Of a stretch of DNA of 64,000 nt, positions 25,456-33,499 are shown piece by piece. This stretch comes from Mesorhizobium sp. L-2-11 (GTDB lineage: Bacteria; Pseudomonadota; Alphaproteobacteria; Rhizobiales; Rhizobiaceae). The position numbers were made by a program, and so were the translations under genes. The stretch spans positions 2,248,001-2,312,000 of the forward strand of contig NZ_AP023257.1 in assembly GCF_016756595.1 (NCBI RefSeq), written 5' to 3'. Each line of letters opens with the position of its first letter. The first letter of the stretch is position 1. The notes beneath the pieces are model-generated. The model searched no databases, had not been told where the DNA came from, and saw only the letters and a list, made by a program, of their open reading frames with translations.

Positions 25456-25974
25456 ATGAATATCGCCACCAAACCGACGACGCAGGCCGGGACTAAGCTG
25501 CCCCGTGTTAACTGGGTCGAGCAATCTCCGGAACTCGTGAAGAAGTTCACCGGGGTTGCCACGGCTCTCCGTGCAAGCTCGATCGAGGAGTCCATCCTCA
25601 ATCTTGTCAATATTCGTGCTTCGCAGCTCAACGGCTGTTCCTTCTGCCTCGATATGCACGTCAAGCAGGCAAAGATGCACGGCGAGCGCGAACTGCGCCT
25701 CTACCACTTGGCCGCGTGGAGGGATTCGACCCTGTTCGCCCCACGCGAGCGCGCCGCACTCGCATGGACGGAAGTCCTGACCAAGCTGCCGGACCAGGGC
25801 ATTTCCGATGAGATCTATGAGCGCGTCCGCACGCAGCTGTCGGAAAAGGAGATCTCCGATCTTAGCTTCGCTGTCATGCTGATCAACTCGTGGAACCGCC
25901 TCAACGTCGGCTTCAAGACCGTGCCGGGTTCCGCCGATGGAATGTATGGCCTGGACAAAGCGGGGCTCAATTAG
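25456..25974 (+). CDS. Carboxymuconolactone decarboxylase/AhpD-like protein
   Basis: 172 residues with AAGGAGA before the ATG. The AhpD-type active site is NGCSFCLDMH: Cys61, Cys64 and His68. The remainder (RERAALAWTEVLTKLPDQGI, ISDLSFAVMLINSWNRLNVG) matches the alkylhydroperoxidase-like branch that uses the CxxC pair in peroxide reduction. It is transcribed away from the kinase operon and shares its control region with it, so it may be a target of that system (inference). Confidence 0.85.
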   Translation: MNIATKPTTQAGTKLPRVNWVEQSPELVKKFTGVATALRASSIEESILNLVNIRASQLNGCSFCLDMHVKQAKMHGERELRLYHLAAWRDSTLFAPRERAALAWTEVLTKLPDQGISDEIYERVRTQLSEKEISDLSFAVMLINSWNRLNVGFKTVPGSADGMYGLDKAGLN

Positions 25975-26366
25975 CCCGCTACAGACCGGCGGCGCGGCTG
26001 TCGCCGTGTCGCCGCTGATCCCTGGCGGTGCGCAATGACCGCCGGGGACGCGCTATCGAGAACCATGCGTATCGCCGAACCGCTGCGGCCGGGCTTCCGC
26101 CGCGTTTGGCGCCACTGGCGGCCAGTGCGGCTTTCCTACGCTCATTTCACGACAATCCGAGAACTCACCTGGACTTGTCCGGACACTCGCCCTGCGAGCT
26201 AGCTCGGCCGTCTCGCGTTTCATTCCATCACGCCGGCCAGATTTCGAATTCCAATGCCAACTCATCGGCCTCGGGCCCTTGCGCATGTCATGGCTGCCAA
26301 TCGATCACACCGTACTGCGGGCATCCACGACATGGCTGGCTGGCGAGAATCTTTCCAGGGCGTTTG
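25975..26366. other. Intergenic region between convergent genes
   Basis: About 390 bases downstream of both the AhpD-like gene and the EmrB-type transporter. I find no coding frame with family resemblance and no T-tailed hairpin. Confidence 0.4.
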
Positions 26367-28076
26367 TCATGCTGGCAACTGTGCGTCTTCCATTTGCCTC
26401 GGACTCCCTTCGACAAGGGCGTTCGAGGCCAAAGGCGGCAAGCTCGGGATCATGTCGGGCGTCGGCGCGATCGGCATCGGAACCGCCCTCAGCGCCAGGG
26501 ACGGGTTTCTCAAGTATCGGGCGAGGCCGAACTTGATCGTGACCAGCACGGGCGCGGCAACCACGAACAAAAGCGCGACGGCATTGAACGCGGTGTCGAA
26601 GGCGATCACTGTGGACTGACCGGCGACCGCTCTGCCCAGCAGGCTCGTCGCTGCCCGGCCAGCTGCCACGGGATCCATTCCTTTTGCCGCGAGCATGGCT
26701 GTCGTCGTTGCCAGACGCTCGCTGACCGCGGGAATGCCCGCGGTGACGTTGGCGCCGAGCACCGCGACATTGGCGGCGACGTTATTCTCGATCAATGTCT
26801 GCAGCCAGGCGACACCCATGAGGCCACCGAGCTGGCGACCCGTATTGAAGAGGCCTACGCCGGATGCGAGGTTTTGGTGGTTGAGCTTGCCGAAAGCGAT
26901 GAGAGTGATCGACAGGAACAGGAAGCCGAGGCCGAGGCCACGCAACAGAATGGCTGGCATCATGTCGTCCGCGCCGCTTTCGATGGTCGAACCGGACAGC
27001 ATCCACATCGCAACCATGATCATCAGGATTCCAAAGGGCACCGTGGCGATCGGAGGAATGCGGCGGACCTGCATGAGGAAAGCAGCGATGAGGAGCGCGC
27101 CGATGAAAAGTGCGCCGCTCGGCAACAGGAGCAGGCCGGCGTCGGTTGGTGTGAACGCAAGGACGGACACGGCGAACGACGGGATCAGGAACGCGCTCCC
27201 GAACAAGGCGGCGCCGGCGACGAAACTGACTATGAAGGCGAAGGAAAAATCGTCCGACCGGAACGGTGTGAAGTCCAGCAGGCCCTGACCTTTGGCGATC
27301 ATTTGTTGGCCGAGAAATGCCAGCAGAGTGGCCGCGCCGACCATCGTTAGGCAGACGATGTGACGTTCTTCCAGCCAGTCCCATCGGCTGCCTTGGCCGA
27401 GCACGTATGTGAAGCAGAACAGTGCGGTCGAGAGGAGCGAGAAGCCAAGCCAGTCGAACGGGCGGGGTCCGGCTTTGACGGGCGCCGGGCAGTCCGCGAG
27501 CAGCAAGAATCCGGCGGCCGCCAGCGCCACCGGGACGACGCTAAAGAAGATCCACATCCACGACTGGCTGTCGAGCAACCAGCCCTCAAAGGCTGGGGCG
27601 ATCGTCGCGGGGGCAACGACCGAACCGATTGCGAACAGGGCCTGAAGGATCGGCTGGTGGCGTCGCGGATAAGCGAGAAAAATGATCGTCTGCCCCGCGA
27701 CGAGCAGGACGCCTCCGGAGAAGCCTTGCATTACGCGGAGCACAACCAGCAGATCCAATTGCGTTGTGATGGCGGCAAGGGCGCAGGCTGCGCCCATGGC
27801 TATGGTCGAGCCGACGATCAGACAGCGTGGACTGACGCGGTTCATCAGCCAGGCGGCGGCCATGAACCCGATCAGCTTCGGAGCGGTATATCCCACATCG
27901 AGCCAGGCGAACTCATCGGGAGTTGCATAGGTGTCGCCGATGATATCGCCACGCCCGAGCGCCAGGACTGTGCTGGCGATCGCCTCTGTCAGAGTGGCGA
28001 GTATTATGCCCGCGACGAGAAGGGCTCCTGTTGCTGGTCGGTTGCGGTCCGGGATGGCGATGACCACTGCGGTCAT
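26367..28076 (-). CDS. DHA2-family MFS multidrug exporter (EmrB/QacA type)
   Basis: 569 residues with about 14 membrane helices. Motifs include TEAIASTVLALGRGDIIG in helix 1, VMQGFSGGVLLVAGQTIIFL in helix 4 and the cytoplasmic loop MNRVSPRCLIVGS. It would move hydrophobic compounds outward with protons, delivering them to the adaptor encoded just upstream (4-base overlap). The C-terminus is longer than in EmrB and Pro-rich. The usual D1 Asp appears as the acidic TEAIAST segment, which may alter the substrate range. Confidence 0.85.
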   Translation of the reverse strand: MTAVVIAIPDRNRPATGALLVAGIILATLTEAIASTVLALGRGDIIGDTYATPDEFAWLDVGYTAPKLIGFMAAAWLMNRVSPRCLIVGSTIAMGAACALAAITTQLDLLVVLRVMQGFSGGVLLVAGQTIIFLAYPRRHQPILQALFAIGSVVAPATIAPAFEGWLLDSQSWMWIFFSVVPVALAAAGFLLLADCPAPVKAGPRPFDWLGFSLLSTALFCFTYVLGQGSRWDWLEERHIVCLTMVGAATLLAFLGQQMIAKGQGLLDFTPFRSDDFSFAFIVSFVAGAALFGSAFLIPSFAVSVLAFTPTDAGLLLLPSGALFIGALLIAAFLMQVRRIPPIATVPFGILMIMVAMWMLSGSTIESGADDMMPAILLRGLGLGFLFLSITLIAFGKLNHQNLASGVGLFNTGRQLGGLMGVAWLQTLIENNVAANVAVLGANVTAGIPAVSERLATTTAMLAAKGMDPVAAGRAATSLLGRAVAGQSTVIAFDTAFNAVALLFVVAAPVLVTIKFGLARYLRNPSLALRAVPMPIAPTPDMIPSLPPLASNALVEGSPRQMEDAQLPA

Positions 28077-29101
28077 GAGTCTCTACCGCGATCAATCTCG
28101 ACACGCGCGGACAGGCCGGGCACGAGGCGACCGGGCAGCGGATTGCCGATAAATCGGATCTTGACCGGAACGCGCTGAACGACGCGAACGAAGTTTCCTG
28201 TCGCATTGTCTGCGGGGAGCAAACTGAAGGCAGACCCACTGCCGGGCGCAAAGCTGTCCACCATCCCTTCAAACGTCTCGTTTGGGTAGCCATCGATGGT
28301 GACGCGGACGTGCTGACCGGGCTGGATATGTTTGATCTGGGTCTCCTTGAAGTTCGCCACCACCCACAGATCATTGACCGGTACAATATCGAGCAGAGAG
28401 GCACCCGGCGCCACAAGCCGGCCTATGCGAACCTGGCGGTTGCCGACGACGCCGTCTACCGGCGCGCGAACCACGGCGTTGTCGAGGTCGATTTGAGCGA
28501 GTTCCTCCGCGGCCCGGGCCTGCGCTACCGCGGCAACGGCGGCTTCGCGCTGGGCGTCGAGCACGGCGATGCGCTGCCGCTGTGCCTCCAGTGCTGCCGA
28601 TGCCGCCGCCACGGCCGCCTCGGCCCTCGACCGCGCGGCATCGCTTTCGTCGACCTCGGCCTGGCTTACGGCGTGGGTACGAATAAGTTCGCGGCGGCGG
28701 CCTGACGCCTTGGTCGCGAGGTTCAGTTCGGCCTCGGCCGAACGCGTCTGGGCTTCGGCCTGCCTGATGAGGGCATGCTGAAGCTGAACTTCGGCGTCGA
28801 CATTGCCAAGGCGCGCCTTAGCGGCTTCGACATTGGCCACAGCCTGCGCGAGCCGCGCGCGGTAGTCGCGGTCGTCGATGCGGAACAGGACGTCACCCGC
28901 CCGGACGACCTGGTTGTCCCGAACCTCTACTGTGGTGACGTAGCCCGCGATATTCGGCGCAAGCCCTGTCACATCCCCGCGGACGTACGCATTGTCGGTC
29001 GACGTGTCATCCGAACGGGCCCAAGCCCATCCTGCGCCAAGGGCGACCACGGCTGAGAGGCACAGCAGCAGGCCGATCGTCTTTTTCCTGCTATGCGGCA
29101 T
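28073..29101 (-). CDS. HlyD/EmrA-type membrane-fusion adaptor
   Basis: 342 residues. One N-terminal membrane helix (TIGLLLCLSAVVALGAGWAW) anchors it. Residues 45-85 and 190-230 form the lipoyl/barrel halves (YVTTVEVRDNQVVRAGDVLF, NAVVRAPVDGVVGNRQVRIG). Between them lies a long alpha-helical hairpin rich in Ala, Gln and Glu. It links the inner-membrane exporter to the outer membrane. It is the first gene of the efflux pair and faces the TetR gene across an 81-base control region. Confidence 0.9.
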   Translation of the reverse strand: MPHSRKKTIGLLLCLSAVVALGAGWAWARSDDTSTDNAYVRGDVTGLAPNIAGYVTTVEVRDNQVVRAGDVLFRIDDRDYRARLAQAVANVEAAKARLGNVDAEVQLQHALIRQAEAQTRSAEAELNLATKASGRRRELIRTHAVSQAEVDESDAARSRAEAAVAAASAALEAQRQRIAVLDAQREAAVAAVAQARAAEELAQIDLDNAVVRAPVDGVVGNRQVRIGRLVAPGASLLDIVPVNDLWVVANFKETQIKHIQPGQHVRVTIDGYPNETFEGMVDSFAPGSGSAFSLLPADNATGNFVRVVQRVPVKIRFIGNPLPGRLVPGLSARVEIDRGRDS

Positions 29102-29111
29102 GAGGGCCTCC

Positions 29112-29155
29112 GGTAATAGGCGTTACCATTGACGTTTATGGTAATGGTTGTTACC
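29112..29155. promoter_or_regulatory. Twin palindromic operator for the TetR-type regulator
   Basis: Two 16-bp palindromes of the form GGTAAT-N4-GTTACC, at 29112-29127 and 29140-29155, lie 28 bases apart centre to centre. The spacers are AGGC and GGTT. They sit exactly between the adaptor gene and the divergent regulator, 27 bases before the regulator's ATG, where binding would block both promoters. Confidence 0.75.
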
Positions 29156-29182
29156 AGTCAAGGGATGGACTGGAGTGGATGA

Positions 29183-29806
29183 ATGGCTGCTGCAAGGACC
29201 ACACGGCGCAACGGCCGCCGGGAGGCTCTTCTTCAAGCGGCTGCTGAGGTCTTTTTCGAACAAGGCTACGTCGCGACGAGCATCGACGCGATTATCGAAC
29301 GTGCCGGCGGATCGAAACGCAACATTTACAATGAGTTCGGCAACAAGGAGGGCCTGTTCTCCGCTATCGTCAAGGAAAGCGCAGACAATCTGCTGTCGTC
29401 CTTGGTGATCGAGGAAATAGAAGGCCACGATCTGCGGGCGACACTGACGGCGTTCGGCCGGCATTCCATGGACGCCTACATGTCTCCCATTTTGATCGGA
29501 ATCTACCGAATTGCCGTTACCGAGGCCAACCGCTTCCCGGATCTCGTGAAGTCGTTCTACGAACAGGGGCCAGGACGGACCGCGGTCCGGCTCGCCGAGG
29601 TCCTCGAAGCCGCCAGGGAACGGGGCGAAATCCAGGCGGACGATTGCTTGCGTCTGGCCGGGCACTTTGTAGGCATGACCCGCGACAACCTGCATCTGCA
29701 GGTCGTTCTCGGGCTCCGGCCCCCGCCGTCGGAAGAAGAAGCGCGGGAGGCGGTTGCTTCTGCTGTGGAAATCTTCCTGAACGGCGTTCGACGCAGCCGG
29801 AAGTAG
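29183..29806 (+). CDS. TetR/AcrR-family repressor of the adjacent efflux pair
   Basis: 207 residues. The DNA-binding domain (10-56) is RREALLQAAAEVFFEQGYVA, TSIDAIIERAGGSKRNIYNE and FGNKEGLFSAIV, the full TetR pattern. The C-terminal half is the ligand domain of the AefR-like group (YMSPILIGIYRIAVTEANRF). It is divergent from the exporter genes with twin palindromes between. Derepression by a pump substrate is the expected logic. Confidence 0.9.
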   Translation: MAAARTTRRNGRREALLQAAAEVFFEQGYVATSIDAIIERAGGSKRNIYNEFGNKEGLFSAIVKESADNLLSSLVIEEIEGHDLRATLTAFGRHSMDAYMSPILIGIYRIAVTEANRFPDLVKSFYEQGPGRTAVRLAEVLEAARERGEIQADDCLRLAGHFVGMTRDNLHLQVVLGLRPPPSEEEAREAVASAVEIFLNGVRRSRK

Positions 29807-30119
29807 AAGGGCAATCGTTGCCGTCAGCATCGGGCCGTTTGGCGAAAAGTCGAGCGGCGTGCCCCGTTCGAGCAGGCCTCGACGCCGATATGCCTCACGG
29901 GCCTCATGAACGATCCGCCTCACATCGTCGGCGCAGACGTTGTCGCGCCGCATTAGATGCTGGAGTGTTGGTTCGGAATTCGCGGGGTCCATGATCTGTT
30001 CTCTTGCCGGTTCGGGCTTGCGGCGCGGGTTTTGACGCGCAACTCGCCGAAACATCCCAGGGGACGGTCGCGGAAACAGTTCGGCGCCCCCGTCCCCTGG
30101 TGCCTGGGCTTCCATGAAA
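29807..30119. other. Intergenic stretch with a possible minus-strand coding remnant
   Basis: On the minus strand an ATG at 29993 opens MDPANSEPTLQHLMRRDNVC and continues plausibly for about 60 residues (VRRIVHEAREAYRRRGLLER). It then runs antisense through the TetR gene with no stop. It may be the head of a lost or truncated gene. I cannot assign a family. Confidence 0.25.
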
Positions 30120-30482
30120 TTATCTGACGTCGGACTTGGAAAGCATCTGCGCCTTGCGGCCGCTCGAAAGCTGGATGATGGCGATCGTCGCAACGCAAAG
30201 CCCAACCAAGACGTGCGTCCACATCGCTGCCTGCGCCGATCCGAAGCCGAGCAGGAACGGAGCGGCTACGCCCCAGCACCCCAAGCCGAGATTGGACCAC
30301 TCCGTCCATGCTCCGTAGCGGTAGAGCGCCACGGCGGAGCAGCAGGCAATAAGCGCGCCGACGATCCCTGCGTTCCAAGCCGCCGCGGGCAGCTCGGTGA
30401 ACGCGAAGGCAGCGCAGGCCAGACCTGCGCCCAGAACGAGGTTGGTCCACTCCAACCCCTTGCTCGGTACTTCATTTGTCAT
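30120..30482 (-). CDS. SPW-repeat membrane protein
   Basis: 120 residues from the ATG at 30482, chosen for AAGGAG 8 bases upstream. Four hydrophobic helices form two tandem halves, each with the W-x-N-L-x-LG pattern of the SPW family (EWTNLVLGAGLACAAFAF and EWSNLGLGCWGVAAPFLLGF). The SP of the family's SPW motif is altered in both halves. The function of the family is unknown; members are small inner-membrane proteins. TAGAC site C lies 92 bases upstream. Confidence 0.8.
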   Translation of the reverse strand: MTNEVPSKGLEWTNLVLGAGLACAAFAFTELPAAAWNAGIVGALIACCSAVALYRYGAWTEWSNLGLGCWGVAAPFLLGFGSAQAAMWTHVLVGLCVATIAIIQLSSGRKAQMLSKSDVR

Positions 30483-30574
30483 CTTCGTCTCCTTCTCCAG
30501 TCCGGCTCCGCACCACGCCATCGATGTCGGGGGCGGCCGATGCGATGAGAATGACGCAGTCCCGCGCAGTAACC

Positions 30575-30613
30575 TATTCTACGCAGGCATCTGTCGGGCG
30601 ATGCTAAGGTCTA
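30575..30613 (-). promoter_or_regulatory. TAGAC box, site C (upstream of the SPW gene)
   Basis: Reads on the minus strand TAGACCTTAGC, then ATCGCCCGACAG, and ends CGTAGAATA. It matches site B at 29 of 39 positions with no gap, including the terminal GAATA. The gene downstream is unrelated to those behind sites A and B, so the match is not due to gene duplication. Confidence 0.55.
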
Positions 30614-30744
30614 GTGCAGCTGAGCGCGGTGCTGGCGGAGCATATCGAAGCGCTTGGGGTCACAGCGTTACTGGGCGTAGGAAACCCGCCTTCTTACTGT
30701 CGGACATGCTCCTGCCGAGCAGAGCCTGACGTTGAGGATGCCGA

Positions 30745-31923
30745 TCACAGGCGCCTGTCGGCGAATACAGGGCTGTCTTTCCAAAGGGTGCCAGCCGCCA
30801 ACCTGGCGTATCCGAGGTCATAGACAGCTTGCATATAGCTGGCGTTGTAAGGATCGAGCATCGAATATCGGACTTGAGCGTCAATGGTCGCAAGGTGGAA
30901 ACGTGCCCCGGTCAGTTTGGCATAATTGTAGAGGATAGCCAGTTCGCTCTGTGTCTGTGACTTGAGGAGGATGGAATACGCTCTTGCGATCACGGACAAC
31001 GTTTGATTTCGCGTGGTGGCGAATTCCGGTATGAGCGCATTGTTTACGATCACATGAAAATCGACACTCTGGTGTTTCCCCGGCACGAGAGGGTTCGTGC
31101 TTGCCAGAATTGCCTGCGGAAGTATCAAGACTTGCGACGTCGACCCTCCATCGGAATGCATTTCCTGGAAGCGTCGCCCTCCTGACTCGGCTTCGATCAT
31201 GACCGCCGGATAAACGCCCGGAATGCTCGCCGAAGCGATCATAACGTCCTGAAACAGCTTCAGCGCGTCCAATCGGCCGCTGTTGGCGATGGCGCCCATG
31301 TTCCACACGACGGCCCGCTGGGTGTCGAGATTCGTCGTGAGGATCAGGAGGCGGCGGCCTTTGCGATGCTCGGCTGCAACCTGCTGCAGGACCGCTTGTG
31401 TGATGAACTCCTCGACCATCCGCCTCATTGGCGTGGATTTAAGCAAGCTCGATCCGATCAAGCCCACGGGAAATTTGGTTGCGACAAGATCGTCGGCGAC
31501 GCCGCTTGTAAAGAGATGCACCAGCGTGCCGTCATGAGCCGATCCGAGGAACGCGAATGGCGCGATCAGGGCGCCAGTGCTTACGCCGGTGACTACATCA
31601 AATTGCGGGCGGGTCCCGGTCTCGCTCCACGCCGAAAGCACGCCGACGCCAAAGGCGCCTCCCGCACCGCCGCCGGAGATCATGAGGACATCGAGGCCAT
31701 CCGGCTCGGTTGCCGGCGTCCAGTCGCGCACATCTCCCGCAGCGATCTGAGCGTCGCGATATATCCTGATCTCGCCATAGCCGGCGATCGAAGCCTTCTC
31801 TGCTTCCGCCGCGTCAAGGGGTATGTCCGTGGCGGCGATCCGAGTGTCGCAACCCGGGAACCAAACGAATGTCGCGACCAGTGCTGCCAGCCCAACGAGC
31901 ACCGATACTTTCAAAGGACGCAA
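30745..31923 (-). CDS. Patatin-like phospholipase, probable lipoprotein
   Basis: 392 residues from a TTG at 31923. I prefer this start because GGAG lies 7 bases upstream and it yields at once a signal peptide (RPLKVSVLVGLAALVATFVW) ending in FPGC, an imperfect lipobox with Cys25. The patatin core has GGGAGGAFGVGVLSAW (oxyanion hole), nucleophile Ser115 in GVSTGAL and the catalytic Asp in HSDGGST. It would hydrolyse acyl lipids in the cell envelope. The frame is open a further 133 codons upstream, but that part lacks a convincing start or domain. Confidence 0.75.
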   Translation of the reverse strand: MRPLKVSVLVGLAALVATFVWFPGCDTRIAATDIPLDAAEAEKASIAGYGEIRIYRDAQIAAGDVRDWTPATEPDGLDVLMISGGGAGGAFGVGVLSAWSETGTRPQFDVVTGVSTGALIAPFAFLGSAHDGTLVHLFTSGVADDLVATKFPVGLIGSSLLKSTPMRRMVEEFITQAVLQQVAAEHRKGRRLLILTTNLDTQRAVVWNMGAIANSGRLDALKLFQDVMIASASIPGVYPAVMIEAESGGRRFQEMHSDGGSTSQVLILPQAILASTNPLVPGKHQSVDFHVIVNNALIPEFATTRNQTLSVIARAYSILLKSQTQSELAILYNYAKLTGARFHLATIDAQVRYSMLDPYNASYMQAVYDLGYARLAAGTLWKDSPVFADRRL

Positions 31924-32768
31924 ACCGGATCTCCCGTGCTCGGCTTCGTGAAACGCGGAGTAGTTCGCATAACCGACAGCTGCGGGTCTCCGACGCTTCG
32001 GTCGAACGATTCGCTTCGGCAAAGAGCCTGATTTCCATCGGCCGTGCGCAACGCTGGCAGCACGATATTTGCCGTCAGCCTGACGCATCATGCGGGACAG
32101 CATGCTCTCATTTTTGCCCGACACGATGTCGGTGATGAACCACATCGAGAAGGCTATGTGAAAGGCACGGCTGTAGTCGATTGATCCAAGGGATGAGGGC
32201 GAGCAATACCACGGTAGAGATCGCCCCGCTGCGGTGACGTCGGCGGACCGCGGTTCTATCCGCTGTAATCGTGGCTCGGCGCGCGTTTCCAGAGGACGCG
32301 CCTGACGCCCGGTATCTACCAAAACTCCAGCGCACGGGACTGCACGACTAGGCAGGCGCCGAGTGCAAGGAATGGCGTGCCGATGCGGCTTTCATGGCTA
32401 GTCCCAGGATCGCGGGACCCCATTGAGGGCGCAGCAGGCAGCCGATCACCGCGACTGCGATGTCCTGCTCCGAAGGTTAATGACATAGGGCAAGAACCGA
32501 CGGACCATGCACCTATACCGAGGTCTAGGTCAGCCATTCAAATCGTTAGGTCCGATCACCCTTTATAGTGTTGCGTTGCCCGCCGCGATACGGGTACGCA
32601 AGACCTGACGTAGAGACTACGAATTGGCGGGCATAGCTGGCGCAGAGCAAGCTTCGGCCGCCTCGCGTGAGGCGCAGGTCCTGATTGACGTGTGACAGAA
32701 GCGCCGTTGATACTGACTGCGTGAACGCGGTCAATTCGTGTTCAGCAGATCTCCCCGAGGCGAGAGTC
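31924..32768. other. Long intergenic region, no gene assigned
   Basis: About 845 bases between the patatin gene and the FixJ-like gene. The minus-strand frame upstream of the patatin start stays open to 32322, but its sequence shows no domain. A segment near 32170-32215 resembles 14213-14260 on the same strand (shared GCTCGCCCTC and flanks), possibly a remnant of a small membrane-protein gene. GGTCTAGGTC at 32522-32531 has the TAGAC core but not the rest of the box. Confidence 0.35.
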
Positions 32769-33407
32769 ATGGGCGTGGCAACTTCAGGAATCGCAGACAG
32801 TCCCATAACAATTTTGGTCGACGACGACGCAACGGTCCGCGACGCGTTGGAGGAGTTGCTGAATTCGGTCGGCATCGACACCATGTCGTTTTCTTCGGGC
32901 CAGGAACTACTGGACGCAAAACTGCCGGACCGCCCAGGCTGCCTCGTTCTCGATGTGCGAATGCCGGGCCTGAGCGGCCTCGATCTTCAGCATGTCCTGG
33001 CAACCAAAGGCATACTAACGCCGATCGTATTCTTGACCGGCCATGGCGACATCGCGATGGGCGTCCAGGCGATGAAGGCGGGGGCGGTGGATTTCCTGAC
33101 CAAGCCGGTGCGCGACCAGACGTTCCTTGACGCAGTGTCCACCGCTATCGCCAACGACGTCGCGCGAAGAGCAGCATCGACTGTATCGCGAAAGAACGTG
33201 GCACTTTATGAGACCCTTACGCCCCGCGAGCGGGAAGTGCTGAGGCTAGTGGTCTCCGGTGCGATAAACAAGCAGATTGCATCGGATCTCGGCATCAGCG
33301 AGATCACCGTAAAGCTCCATCGGAGCAACATGATGAAGAAGATGAACGCAAGGTCCATCTCCCATCTCTTCAATGTGTGGCAGTCGCTTCCAGTCGACAG
33401 CCGCTGA
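32769..33407 (+). CDS. FixJ/NarL-type response regulator
   Basis: 212 residues from the ATG at 32769. The receiver has ILVDDDATVRDALEELLN, acceptor Asp in LVLDVRMPGLSGL, Thr in FLTGHGDIA and Lys in FLTKPVRDQTF. The output domain has LTPREREVLRLVVSGAINKQ and GISEITVKLHRSNMMKKM. Its recognition helix is close to that of the regulator at 19834 (both ISExTVKLHRxN), suggesting overlapping DNA targets. The kinase gene follows after 92 bases. Confidence 0.9.
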   Translation: MGVATSGIADSPITILVDDDATVRDALEELLNSVGIDTMSFSSGQELLDAKLPDRPGCLVLDVRMPGLSGLDLQHVLATKGILTPIVFLTGHGDIAMGVQAMKAGAVDFLTKPVRDQTFLDAVSTAIANDVARRAASTVSRKNVALYETLTPREREVLRLVVSGAINKQIASDLGISEITVKLHRSNMMKKMNARSISHLFNVWQSLPVDSR

Positions 33408-33499
33408 GCGGCTTACAATCAGGCATTGGCGCTCCGTAACTGACTCGGACATCGACCGCGACAGGGAGTGGGACGCAGAGGCGGTCTCGAGAGGTCGAA

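Noticed and set aside
26028..27350. 440-codon plus-strand frame
   Set aside because: Antisense to the EmrB-type exporter; product is a hydrophilic shadow of membrane helices.
29123..29993. Minus-strand frame through the TetR gene
   Set aside because: Only the first 60 codons lie outside the TetR gene and look coding; the rest is antisense to a well-supported regulator, so I list the outer part only as a doubtful remnant.
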